Notes under the pieces: model-generated
Databases searched by the model: none
The model's input: the letters and a program-made list of their open reading frames with translations, nothing else
Told to the model about the DNA's origin: nothing
Assembly (NCBI RefSeq): GCF_003573695.1
Contig: NC_039359.1
Span: 139,029,939 to 139,093,938, forward strand
Origin: Papaver somniferum
Taxonomy: Eukaryota > Streptophyta > Magnoliopsida > Ranunculales > Papaveraceae
Length of the DNA stretch: 64,000 nt
Reading direction: 5' to 3'
Shown here: in pieces, positions 24,025 to 35,702 of the stretch
How the letters are laid out: every line of letters starts with the position of its first letter
How positions within the stretch are numbered: position 1 is the first letter of the stretch
Made by a program: the position numbers and the translations under genes

Positions 24025-24692
24025 TTAGGTATCTAGGATAACAAAATCCACTCGATAAATAAACTTGTCGACCTCAATAAGAACATCCTCGATCACACCA
24101 CGAGGAATTTTAACGGACCTATCAATTAACTGAAGTGTCACCTGGGTAGGTTTCATATCACCAAGTCCTAGCTTGAGGTACACATGGTATGGAAGTAAAT
24201 TCACACTGGCTCCTAAGTCAAGCAAAGCTTTCTCAACACGGTATTTACCTATTGTGCAAGAAATGGTAGGGCACCCTGTGTATTTATACTTAGGAGTAGT
24301 GGTATTCTGAATAATGGAACTCACGTGACTAGCTAGGAAGGCTTTCTTTTGGATACTAAGCTTACGCTTTCGTGTACACAAGTCCTTAAGAAACTTGGCA
24401 TAAGCGGGAATCTGTTTAATCGCATCCAACAATGGTAGGTTGATAGTTACCTCCTTAAAAACCTCCAATATATCATTAAAGTTGGAATCCCTCTTAGTTG
24501 GAACTAGCAGCTAGGGGAACGGGGCTCTGGGAACAAAGCGGGGTCAACAGGACCCTCATTGGTCTCTTTAGAGACTCTATCAGTCTCCTCATTTTCTGGA
24601 TCAGAAGGGTGAACTACAGCATGTTCACTTTCGGACATGATGACCTTATTGTCAACTTTCTTCCCACTCCTAAGGGTTGTAACAGAATTCAC
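24025..24692 (-). pseudogene. Athila-type protease region and gag-pol linker
   Basis: The upstream part (24,504-24,692) carries VTTLRSGK, a linker signature I associate with Athila polyproteins. The protease frame (24,025-24,468) has ALLDLGASVNLLPYHVY, an aspartic-protease active site in the form D-L-G-A-S instead of the commoner D-T/S-G; the variant is usual in this lineage. A stop separates the frame from the RT region. Confidence 0.85.
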
Positions 24693-24860
24693 ATGATTGT
24701 ACGATTTCTCTCCTTTTGGATTAGGATCAGTATGACTAGGGAACCTTCCATCTTCTCTCTCAGTGATAAACTTAGCTATTTGGCCAACTTGAAGTTCTAA
24801 TTTAGCAAGAGACTAGGAACTATTCTTAAAATTCTGCTTGGTTTCCTCTTGAAAATTAAC

Positions 24861-26209
24861 CTATCTCTTTATTAACATTTCCTGGCTTTGTGATTGCATA
24901 TCCTGGCTCTTTTTTAATATACTAAGAGATTCCTCTAAGCTAGTCATTTTATTCTCAGAAGGGTTCTGGAACTGGGCTTGACCTGAAGAGTTCTTAGCAT
25001 AACCAAAACCTGGGGGAGGCTGAGAATTACTAGACTTACCTTGATTCTGGCCCTTGGACCAAGAAAAATTAGATGGTTTCTCCAACCAGGAATGTAGGTC
25101 CCTGAGTATGGGTCAAACTTCTGACGGTTCTCAAACCTAGCATTGTTATAAACAACATGGACTTGCTCTTCACTAACCTGACCTTCCCAAAATGAGTTAT
25201 CGAGATGTATTCCACAACTAGAGACTTGAGAGGCTTTATTGGGTTCAACAAGAGACCTATGTTTAGGCTGATTTAATTCCAAAGCTTTTAACCTTCTAGA
25301 CAAAGCAACAAACTTAGCATCTGACCCGATGCTTGTATCTACTACATTGGTGATACTTTTATTGACCAAGAGTCTTTTAGGGGGTTCAACACAAGACTCC
25401 CACTGTTGGGATTTTTCAGCAATAGCTCCTAAGAAGGTAAAAGCATCATCAGCATTTTTACTGATGAACTCACCAGCGCACATAGACTCGACCATGGCTT
25501 TGGTCGAATAGTCTAAACCATTATAAATAATCTCAACAAGTTTCATCTTATCAAATCCATGGTGAGGACACTGGGATAGGACATCATTGAATCTCTCTAA
25601 AAACCTATAAAGATACTCTCCCTCTTGTTGCACACTAGCACTAACTTTCTGCCTAACAGCTGCAGTTTTATGCTTAGGGTAGAATTTCATATACAAAGCA
25701 GCAACAAGTTCCTGCCATGTTTCAATGGACTCAGGTTGTAGGTTTTTCAGCCAGGTCTTGGATTTATCTCTCAAGGAAAAGGGAAACATCTTAAGTTTCA
25801 AAACTTCATCTGAGGTCGTTTATTCTAACTGTCCCACAGATTTTCTCAAAGTCCCTAATATGAAAATAAGGGTTCTCATCATCTTTTCTTAAGAATATAG
25901 GGATCATCTGAAGAATACTAGGTTTTATCTCGAAATTAGCCGTATTGGCTGGCAATTTAATGCACGAAGCTCGGTTGGTCCTAGTTGGGAACATGTAATC
26001 TTTGAAAGTTTCCATCGCTGGCACAGCTGAAGTACTAGGGGTACTTTCCTCACAAAGAGACAGATTCTCAAAACTGAAGTTTCCAAAAACGGGGCTCTCA
26101 AAAGAATCTTCGAGCTCCCCGCCTTCACAAGAAGACTACTAGGTTTATCACTAATCAAACGACCTAGAGTGTTTCTTTTCCAATCCCGCTCTCGAATAAC
26201 CTCGGGCAT
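24861..26209 (-). pseudogene. Athila-type gag (unit 1), frameshifted
   Basis: It starts MPEVIRERDWKRNTLGRL at 26,209. One base is missing near 26,153 compared with the other copy, which throws the frame. The gag frame returns at about 26,024 with TFKDYMFPTRTNRASCIK and ENPYFHIRDFEKICGT, shifts again near 25,806, and then runs 285 codons through MFPFSLRDKSKTWLKNLQP, ALYMKFYPKHKT and FNDVLSQCPHHGFDKMKLVE. The last part overlaps a polar frame at 24,861-25,085. Capsid function is lost. Confidence 0.88.
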
Positions 26210-27286
26210 ACACTAGAAAAACAAAAGAAAAAGAAAAATCCTAAAAGGAAGGGAAGTTCTATGCAAACACAAACAAGGCTGACTCCACCACAGCAAACCT
26301 ACTGATTTCTAGCAAACAAAATGCATGATGGCTCCACTTAGATTGTTTCTAGACCAGCTTCTAATCCTTTGAATAGGAATTCGTTAAAATTTGAGCAAAC
26401 CCCTCTGGAATCAATCCGAGTCAAAGTAAGTTGAATAGAGGCGAGGGAAGCTGCATAGAGCTTTTATACCCAAGGCCTCACCGCATTCCAAGGCGGCGCA
26501 GTCACGCATTCAACTCACAGAAACCATCATGAACTTCGAAGTATGCTCAAAAGAGTAACCAATATTTTTCGAACGACTTTCCTATTAAGCTCGTTACCCA
26601 ATAGGTCTCGTTCTATTCCAAATTTTAGGTTTTGGTTCGCGTTTGGTTTTGTTTTCCTAAGGCGGGCAAGAAGAGAACGGTGATGAAATCCGAACCCTTA
26701 TCTTGTATGGCCAGTCCTTGCCCTTTACTAAGAAATTAAAGCAGCCGTTTCCAAGTCCTCAGCATATATGCAAACGAAAGAATACAGTAACTCGCTGACA
26801 GGGGACTCGCGAGTGTTTCGACAAACTTACCTCTCGTTCCAGACGGGGGATGAACCGATGAAGTCGACTCGGGCCACAAATCCAATGTTTTGTACGAAAC
26901 CGAGGGGCCGAGGTGATATCGTAATCACCGTCCTTCTCTGCAAACAGTTTAATATTTAATACTACCCTTCCGTAGAGTTTAAAAATAAAAGAATGTCCAA
27001 ATGTCCAAGTCCAAAGTCCAAAAGAAAAGGAAAGTCTAAAAAAAAATAAAAACAAAATAAAATGTCTCTCTTTTTTAATAAAAACAAAAAAAAATTCTTC
27101 TTTCGCTCCTTTCGCTTTGTCTTTTACTCCAAGTCTTTAAGTATTCACCAAAGCTTTGGAAAAAATTTCTTTCGCTCCAAATTCCAAAATCTGCAAGGAA
27201 AAGATAAAAACCCAAAAACGTAAAGAAGAACAAATAAAATAAAAACAAATAAAAACCTAAAAAATCTAAAAACTCTAGCCTAAAAT
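26210..27286 (-). mobile_element. Athila-type 5' leader (unit 1), PBS deleted
   Basis: Near-copy of 16,756-17,852, but next to the LTR the sequence passes from CTCTAGCCTAAA straight into ATTGATGTG. The roughly 24 bases that hold the PBS in the other copy are absent. Short AAA repeats at both edges suggest a slippage-type deletion. Confidence 0.8.
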
Positions 27287-28788
27287 TGATGTGTTTTTCA
27301 ATTGAGTTGTAGTAAAAAGATGATTCGTTCAGACTTGTGAAAGCAAAAGAATTTAGACTTAAAAATTAAAGAAAACTTAACTCAAAATTTGATTTCAAGA
27401 TATGAGAAAATAACCAAGACACTGATTACAAAACTCTAATTATCTTTAAGTCCCTTGTTTTGTTAACTCACAAATAATCAGGCAAATTCTCAAAAATTAA
27501 TTGTATCCCCTAAGCATAGATTATCTAATCAAAGCATAACCTATCTAATTGAATCACAACTAATGAAGAAAATTATGCAAATAATTAAAAACTCTGTAAA
27601 AGCAGTGATTGAGTGAATTACAATTAAATATTAGAGAAAATATAATAGTTACCAAATTATTCATGCGTAAATAACTTCCTCATTGCCTTGGTTTTGAGAG
27701 AATTAGCACATCATCATGTTTGAAACACGCTCGAAATTCATTATTATTGCTCAAAAATGGTTTACAAATGATGAAAAGGGAGAAATATAATAAAAACAGG
27801 GTTTGTAATAGTTATATGTGTTACAAACCAGAACGACCCACAGTATGTATCACTGATACTGTAGCAAATAAGTCTTCCTCTGATGTACGACCCTCGGCTG
27901 TGAGTCGTTATCACTGTAGAAAAACAACTGTCCTGGTAAGTCTGTTCTTCGTGTTCTTCAGCTTTGCAGCAACAGAAATGGAGTTCTGCAATTTGATCTT
28001 CTCGACTCTCTGGTGTTCTAAATCCTCCCAATTCTCTCTGTCTGCTCCTGCTCGACCCCAGCAACGTATTTATACACCTTTGGACCAAGAATCACTACTC
28101 ATTAACTCAGAAAAATCTCTCCATTACTCGGCAGTTAATGAAAATATTTCTGAGAGCTTTTCTTTCCATTCTTGTCTTCTCACGTTGTTTTCTCTAGTTA
28201 ACATGTTCCAACACGTTCCTTAGTCTTCTCTGACAGCAACTAACACAGTGTGCCAACGATCATACTTCCCAAAATAACTCGGCGTCTTAACACAAAATAT
28301 TCGAGGAAATATTTCTTTCCCTGTTGTTTGATAATTTCTTCCATTACTCCCGTGCATGAATCAATTACCTTTCCTATTTTAGTGAAACATGATAATTATA
28401 AACCAAATCATCGAGAATATCTCAAAGAATCTTGTCCAAATCACTCCGTGAATTTTACGCAGCTTCAAAACTCTTTTTCCCGCCATTTTTGTTCTTCACG
28501 AGAAAGAAGAAGGAGGTCCCCCTATCCAACATCCAGGTGCCGAATAACAGTGGGTGCTAAGTATGAAAATGGGCTACACACAGCCGTGCGTGCCCCTTAG
28601 CAAAAGTGGGGGTCCGAATAGCAATTTTCCTTCGGGGTGCTCCGAGCAACTTTTCGAGCCGAACTTTCCAACAATATTTATTTCCAAAAAAATACCTACA
28701 AACACACAAAACACCATAATAAGGACGAAAACGAGCACTAACAATACGAAACATTGAGGACAAATTAGACACATAAATGCGTCTATCA
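27287..28788 (-). mobile_element. Athila-type LTR B (5' LTR of unit 1)
   Basis: 1,502 bp with TGATGTGTTTTTC...GCGTCTATCA ends on the plus strand. It is similar to 17,853-19,388 with scattered substitutions and one 35-bp deletion near 27,425. It is followed at 28,789 by TATCT, the reverse complement of the AGATA that follows the opposite-facing LTR fragment at 33,184. Confidence 0.92.
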
Positions 28789-28805
28789 TATCTCTAGAAC
28801 GTTTT

Positions 28806-29103
28806 TTAGTTTAGGAGTGGTTTGCAAGTTATTGTTTGTTTTTTTTGGTAGTTTCCATCTTTAGACTAGGGTTTCCTTCCTTACATTTCTCTCGTTCTAG
28901 TATAAGTAGGCTATTAAGTTTCTTAGAATGGTCAGACTTTTATTATAATTTTCCTAAGTTTATAATCTATTGATTATATCAAAGAGTTAGGTTTTTGACC
29001 CTAAACTCAATTTATCTCCGTTCTAAAGCTATCAATTCTGTGTTTAACTCGATTATCTTTGTTCGTTCTCCCTAGTTTAGTGTTTCGTTTCTAGAACTGC
29101 ATC
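28806..29103 (+). mobile_element. Gypsy LTR fragment upstream of gag (right copy)
   Basis: 298 bp matching 15,805-16,102 in reverse complement. It contains a TATA-like GTATAAGTAGG near 28,900 and ends at ACTGCA, after which a TTGGCGCTTGAAACC stretch may be the PBS. The gag start follows at 29,151. The 5' part of the LTR is probably missing, because the block begins 17 bp after the Athila LTR. Confidence 0.7.
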
Positions 29104-29150
29104 GGTTGGCGCTTGAAACCAAATAGACAAGCAAACCCTAGCTTACTACT

Positions 29151-30515
29151 ATGGCAGGAAGACTTACATTTAGAGGTAGAGGTGGAAACATTGATGTTAA
29201 CGAGTTCAGAACCCTGATGGAAGGCATGACTCAACGGTTGCAAACCCTAGAGCAAACCCTAGAGCGTCGAGAACGTGTTGAAGCCCGTATGGAGAAACGA
29301 GAGGGCCGACGCAACCCTTTGGATTCACCGGAAGGTTTATCTGAAAAAGATGAACGCAATGAAGATGCAAATCGTGTTGTTCATGGTCCACAACAAGGCA
29401 GATTGAAAGATAGGTTGATTAAAGCTCTTGACTTAAATTCCGGAGGGGTGAGAGTCGAAGTGAGTGATATGACTGGGAGGATGCATGCCGACGATTTTCT
29501 GGATTGGGAGGCTAGCATCGAGAATTATTTTGAGTGGAACCAACGGCTAAAGCTCGTAAAGTGCTGTTTGTGAAATTGAAACTGAAAGGAATGGCTTTAC
29601 AGTAGTGGAAAAAGCTGGAGGAACAATGTACAAGGCAGGGCAAAGCGAAGATCCAGACATGGGATCATATGAAACAAAAGTTTCGGAAACAATTTCTTAC
29701 ACATGATTACTTGGTGTCGTTGTACGAAAAGTTTCATAACTTTCGTCAGCGTGATATCAGTGTCGAAGAATATACAACCGAGGTTTATAACTTGTCTTTA
29801 AGAGTTGGTTTGAATGAAACTCCAGAGCAACTCACTGCAAGGTATATTATGGGTTTGAACATACCCATTCGAGAAGAGTTTGGTCTGCTAAGAGTTAACA
29901 ACCTAGAAGACGCTTTTCAATTTGCATTGAAAGTGGAGGAGAGGGTGAATCGTCGGTGGAAGAACCGAAATTCTCCTGCTCAAACAGGAATCACATCTGA
30001 ATGGAATAAGGCTTCTGCTTGGAGTAAGAAGGGCCAAGTAACTGCCAGTACATCGAATATAACTGCTCAGACTACAAATGGAGCAAACAAGGTCAATAAT
30101 CGGTCAACTATGAAGTGTTATACTTGTGTTGAAGACGGTCACATGTCGTACAACTGTGCACAAAAACAGGTTACACTTATTGAAGGCGATGGTGATGGAG
30201 TCACACTAGGGAAGCCGAAATCTGACGAATCTGATAAGGAAGAGGAAGATCTGCTGCCGGTCAGAGGAGAAAGTCTAGTTGTCTGCAGAATTCTTACATG
30301 TCCTAATATTGCTGCCGAGAAGGAGGATTGGCGATGTAAGAGTATTTTTCGCACAAAAGTATTCTGTGGAGGTAAGGTCTGCAAATTAATTTTAGATAGC
30401 GGCAGTTGTGAAAACTTAGTGTCTCAAGAAACAGTAGACAAGTTGAGTTTGTTAACTAAGGAGCACCCTCATCCATATAAGGTTGCTTGGTTCAAAAAGG
30501 GAAACGTAGTACCAA
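29151..30515 (+). pseudogene. Ty3/Gypsy (chromovirus-like) gag and protease fragment
   Basis: It starts MAGRLTFRGRGGNID, followed by a coiled-coil-like E/R-rich stretch (residues about 25-60) and the gag core entry DMTGRMHADDFLDWEASI. A frameshift near 29,550 and a TAG near 29,605 interrupt it. The next frame, from about 29,669, has MKQKFRKQFLTHDY, YNLSLRVGLNETPEQLTARY, a CCHC knuckle CYTCVEDGHMSYNC (near 30,115) and the protease active site LILDSGSCENLVS (near 30,390). It stops at the junction with the inverted-duplication arm at 30,516, so RT and integrase are absent. Confidence 0.88.
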
Positions 30516-32622
30516 TTAGCAGTTAGTGCATGAAAATGTATTTTTTTTCTTTCTTAAATCAACCGTTTCCATTAGAATTCTTGAATAGAGGTACAATGAG
30601 GAAGATATTGTAGGATTTACCAAAGTAGTCTTTTATTCATGTTTAAGTTTATTATGCCCTACCTATTAGTGTACTGTGGTTGTTGATGTCCATGACAATG
30701 CGGAAAACATAGTTGTTTTGTTGCTTGACCATTCATTAGCACTCTTCTGCATTAAAGAAAAAACATGCTAGGTAGAGGATTTGTTTCCCATAGGATAAAT
30801 AGATTTTCATTAACCTTGTATTGTTTTGCATTAACTTAACTGCTATTTATCTCTTTTGGAGATTTAGGAGGACTGAAGTAGGTAATTTAATTGTCCTTCT
30901 AAAGTGTCTTAGCTACTGTGGAAATGATGGTGGAGTCATATATTGTCACTAATATACGTTTTTACTTTGACCACATCTCTCAATTTAGTATAGTAGCTAG
31001 GGATAATAGTGCAGTGGAATATTTGATAGGCAGGGTATCGAATATATTGCATATCTACACATAATGAATCAGTTGGCAGGGACAAAAAAACACTACCTGA
31101 ACATCTCTTAGCTATGTTCCCTATTCCCATTGTCCCCTTTTCTCTGTTTCTGTTGTGCATTATGTGTTACTTACTTTGTGTGTGTATGTGGTACTGTGGC
31201 TGTTTTTTCCCCTCGACTGGCTTTTCTGTTGTTCATTATATCTTTTACAGACGTTATAAGCACAATCGCAGTCGATGTCTTGGTGACTCACAAACTAAGG
31301 TTTATCTGTTGTGCTAGAATTGAGCGACCATTCAGGAGTTTGAGCATCTGTTGCTCCTGCAGAACTGGTGTTTGCTTCACGGGGATATAAAGCTGCTTAC
31401 CATCTCCCAAAAGAGGAAATATACTAGAATGGGATCTGATACTTTGGTTAGGATATGTACCTCCACCTTCGAAAAGTAGATTCACAACCTTAAGTTTTAT
31501 GCTTTCACCTGGGATTGCACTGATATCGTCTGTCCCTTATTGCGTTGCTGATTATAAGAGAAGATGGAATATTTTTCATTTCACAGATGCTCATGGAGTC
31601 TTGTTTTAGATGTTTCTCATTTTCAGCATTTTAGGGAGTGTAATGCATCAGAATATTTGACTGACAGGGGATTGAATATACTTTAGTTGCACTTGGTGAA
31701 TCTTTTGGCAGGTAAAGCCTAACTAGCTGCAAGAATACACATCTTGATATGTGTATTCTTGGAGTTGGATTGAATGAATGGAGCAAATCAGAGAATACAT
31801 AATTGGTTAAGTTCTTTTTATTATAGCCTGCTCATTGTTCCTTGTGTATAAAAGATTCACTTGAAATAGATATCATCTAGTGCATAAATATTTTTTTTTT
31901 CCTTCCTCAAAAATATTATGTTCACTACTCGTGTCCCTTTGTGTTTCTTTTGAGTGCTGCCTGTGTAGTTAGTTGGTTGATTTTGATCTTTTGGGATCGT
32001 TGGAGCATTAGCCTTTGTTTTTAATTTAGTGTGTTGTGTTTCTTTTGACAAGTCTTTCTAGGTTTCTTAGCCAGTGGACTAGACATTTTGAGATGATTAA
32101 TTTTAAGGTCACGACTAGGGTTTTTCAGAGAAAGAGAAGATTGAAATCAGTGAGGATTCTGCAGAGATTTTACTTTTATGCCAGTGGACGGAGTAAAGTG
32201 GGAAACATGTTGGACTATCTCTGAGTCCCTGGGGCTGGCTGGTTCTACGACTAGGCAAGGTCCTCTTTTGATTTCTTTTGGAGCTTACTTGAGCAGCATC
32301 AGTTTGGTTCAGTGGTACAAAAATTGAATTCGTCGGCATATACAACGATAACTTTATGCTTCAGTGATTCAGTTATTATCTTCTTCATATAGGCTGTTTC
32401 CATGGTTGAAAACTTGAGCAAGATACGTATCAGCAACCTGATTGGACATTGTGGCTTCCTCTGGTTTCTTGTCTTCTCGTGCACGAAGAAAACGTGGAAA
32501 CCAAAGCGAAATGCCCTTGGTTGCGTCCACAAGGACCACAGCACCAGCTGCAGCAAGATAAATAAGACTTGTGCAGAAACCCGCAGTTTTAACCTCCCAC
32601 ACCTCAGTTGGTTGAAACCATA
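30516..32622. repeat. Right arm of the 2.1 kb inverted duplication
   Basis: Reverse complement of 12,765-14,873 at near identity. The inner end (30,516) joins the Gypsy protease fragment; the outer end (32,622) joins an Athila LTR fragment inside the LIG1 sequence. Confidence 0.95.
32012..32622 (-). pseudogene. LIG1: LIG1 fragments in right arm
   Basis: 32,352-32,622 (minus strand) encodes the LIG1 C-terminal segment with VWEVK and [19 protein letters not shown]. Unlike the left arm it keeps GAG where the left arm has the TAG stop. 32,012-32,317 holds the LIG1 leader and first codons. Both are partial and in the order C-terminus then N-terminus, as in the left arm. Confidence 0.85.
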
Positions 32623-33184
32623 TAACTGTTACAAACCCGGTTTTCATTATATTTCTCCCTTTTCATCATTTGTAAACCATTTTTGAGCAATAATAATGAA
32701 TTTCGAGCGTGTTTCAAACATGATGATGTGCTAATTCTCTCACAACCAAGGAAATGAGGAAGCTATTTACACATGAATAATTTGGTAACTATTATATTTT
32801 CTCTAATATTTAATTATAATTCACTCAATCACTGCTTTTGCAGAGTTTTTAATTGTTTGCATAATTTTCTTCATTAGATGTGATTCAATTAGATAGGTTA
32901 TGCTTTGATTAGATAATCTATGCTTAGGGGATACAATTAATTTTTGAGAATTTGCCTGATTATTTGTGAGTTAACAAAATAAGGGACTTAAAGATAATTA
33001 AAGTTTTGAGTTATTTACCATCATTCATTCATGTGTAATAGTGGAATCAGTGTCTTGATTATTTTCTCATATCTTGGAATCAAATTTTGAGTTAAGTTTT
33101 CTTTAATATTTAAGTCTAAATTCTTTTGCTTTCACAAATCTGAACGAATCATCTTTTACTACAACTCAATTGAAAAACACATCA
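32621..33184 (+). mobile_element. Athila-type LTR fragment C, opposite orientation
   Basis: Matches the 3' portion of the Athila LTR (reverse complement of about 17,853-18,415) and ends exactly at the LTR terminus AACACATCA. The next five bases, AGATA, equal the five bases flanking LTR B when read in element orientation. The 5' side is cut by the LIG1 junction. Confidence 0.88.
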
Positions 33185-33333
33185 AGATAGTTTATGCTCC
33201 TGCATCACACGGTCTCTCTTCCGTGAATGTAACAGTAACTAGTATACTCCCCAAATATCTGTGGAAACAAGAAATATGACAATACGCACCTTGACTCTCA
33301 CTTTCATATTTGAGCATCCAACATTGAAGTGTT

Positions 33334-34604
33334 TCACCAAGAGGCTGGTAGAAGTACTGACGGCCTTGGTTTTATAGCAAATGTTAAGAAACTCGCATGA
33401 AAAGCAGAACCACTGATACGCAGGAAAGAAGGATGGAAGAGTTGTTCATATCCCTTGGTTTTGGTGTTATAGGCCCAAATGTACTTGTCGTAACCGAGTA
33501 TAAACACATTTTTGTCAAATGGATTGAAACCAAAAACCTCAATTTCTTTAACCAAATCAATGGCATCTACTACATCTATCAACGAAGATTCCATTTCCGA
33601 TAAAATATCAGCAAATTTATTATCCTTGCACAACAAAATCCAATCTTCCTCGAGCACCCAAATACTCAAACTCCTCTCCCTTTCCTTAATTATAGCGTAA
33701 CAGATCAATCCTTCTGATTCCCCGAGAAGATTACATGACATGGAATCACCATCCATAGCTTGGTCAGGCGAATTGATCACCCTACATTCATTACCATAGG
33801 TTCCATGGTTTGTCTTTCCATTCATAGTAACAACTAAAATCTTGTTGTTTCTCTTCTGAAAGCAGTAGAAAACACCATTATGGGTAATAGGATTGTCGCG
33901 AAAGGAGAAATTCCAAGTCACATGTGGAGGACATGAAACATCATAGGAATTCCATTCACCCAATTCAGAAGAAAACATATCAACTTTAAATTCTTTTGCT
34001 TCAGCTGCAAACTGTGGTATACGGATAACCTTAAAACTCGTAGAAACCAGTGATGATGAAAAACATTCATCATCATTACACATGAAACCATTCACAACCC
34101 CCTACCTTATAATGGTGGTGGTCGAGGGAGTGAAACCCATTTTTGGGTGAGTGGATTACAAACATAAACAATTGTGTGATTAGATAAGTATGTATGGCAA
34201 AGAACCGATCCATTACTTGAACCTAAGAGTAAGAGGTGTATATCTTTCCATCCTTGGTCATTATTACTATTTGGGAAATTTGGATTTAGAAAGTTAAAAG
34301 AGAAGCCATTCTTATGCTGAGATATAAATTGTGATTGTGAATCAGGATATGCTATTGAAAATCCTCTTCTTAATCTGTTATTATCATCTGGGGAACAGTC
34401 TTCCACTGGATGATTATTGATATGAACTAATCCCCATGGGAGTAGTGAAATGTTGAGTTTATACCACTGGTTAATGAAATTAGGGTTTGAGAGAATTAAT
34501 AACCATACCTTGGAAACACACTTGAATTTGAAGATTGAAACAAGAGGAAGACGAAGACAGACTTCAAACCAAACATCACCTGCTATATTCATCTTCTTCT
34601 TCAT
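33334..34604 (-). pseudogene. F-box protein gene, interrupted in the middle
   Basis: F-box proteins are substrate receptors of SCF ubiquitin ligases. The frame from 34,604 to 34,107 (165 codons) starts MKKKMNIAGDVWFEVCLRLP and has the F-box core VSIFKFKCVSKVW, then the KELCH/FBA-like VYVCNPLTQKWVSLPRPPP before a TAA. A second frame from 34,095 to 33,334 (about 253 codons, NGFMCNDDECFSSS... to LLPASW) continues the C-terminal F-box-associated domain. Both the first frame (TAA) and the second (TAG just upstream) are closed at the join, so more than one base change, or an unrecognised small intron, is needed. Relatives at 42,893-48,785 show the family is multi-copy here. Confidence 0.75.
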
Positions 34605-34729
34605 TGATGAACTTGTTATTCAATTTCTTCTAAACAGCAGCAGAGAATTAGGATACTGTATTTTCTAGTTTATTTCTTTCACACAGCGAAGAGAAATAAT
34701 TTATAAAATGAAAGAACGAGAGAATAAGA

Positions 34730-34815
34730 CATTTTTGCCCTCTAAAGCTGGTGGTTATTTCCGGCCCTTGCCTGGTCCTAGTAGAACCAGCCAGCCCCAG
34801 TGATAGTCCAACTTG
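34730..34815. repeat. Fragment shared with LIG1 5' flank and NPF coding sequence
   Basis: 'GCTGGTGGTTATTTCCGGCC' and 'CCTAGTAGAACCAGCCAGCC' recur at 49,435-49,540 (two tandem copies) and, in part, at 13,130-13,180. The same core with a following GTGATAGTC resembles NPF coding sequence at 55,135-55,178. Confidence 0.6.
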
Positions 34816-34845
34816 TTGGCGCACACAATTATTTGTACAATGCAC

Positions 34846-35694
34846 ACCACATTACTTGCTTTTTCTTTTATAGCATCCCAGAACAAGGGCAAACAAATTC
34901 AAAATAAACAAGATTCGATCGGCACACCATGGAAACAGCGACCGACTCAGGAATTTATATCTTGGTGGGCTAATTTTTTTTTTTGTGAATACCGTAATTT
35001 TCTCGACTCAACTGTAATAATGACAAAAATGTCAAAAATACATGACATGAGCAAGATGCCTTGTGTTGCATTTTTTTACTTTAAATCAAGTATCAGGTTT
35101 TCGTTTGAGTATTTTTCATTTCAAACAATGTATAGAATCATACCTATTCACCTTGCTACTATTGTGAGACACAGTAACCGATATGAATGTAATACGTATA
35201 TTGGTAAATTCGTTGGATGATGACATCAGTGACTTGAATTCGACACTCGTCAGTACCATTATCAGTTCAAAAAGTGGGGAGACACAGCAAAACGCAGAGG
35301 TGAAAACAGAAAAATGGCTGTGGTTATTATATAAAGCTTAGAATTTAAGATCTTTCGCAACTCTGGCTAAAATAATGCAATCATTTTGTACATAATTAGC
35401 AAATAATCAGATTTGATAAAGAAGTAAAAAATATATGTATTTTAACCAATAAAATGAAAACAACTTCAAAAAAAGATGCTTTTTTTTTTCCTTCTCCTGA
35501 GTCTTTGAAGGGCTAAGACAATCTAATGTAGGATATTTTTTGTGGGACCGTGTTCCTATCTCTTGAACGGCTAGATGTAACTCACGTAGTCTCACAGCAT
35601 AAGATTTAAGCATCAAAATGTTCCAAAATTGTAGTTGGGCTAAGCTAGTACTTGGGCTAATTTTTGATTCTCACCTGGGCTAATTTTTACAAAC
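34846..35694. other. Intergenic, no recognisable feature
   Basis: AT-rich DNA upstream of the F-box gene. Short open frames (for example 34,813-35,220) show no known domain, and I see no repeat partner in the window. Confidence 0.5.
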
Positions 35695-35702
35695 CCTAAA
35701 AG

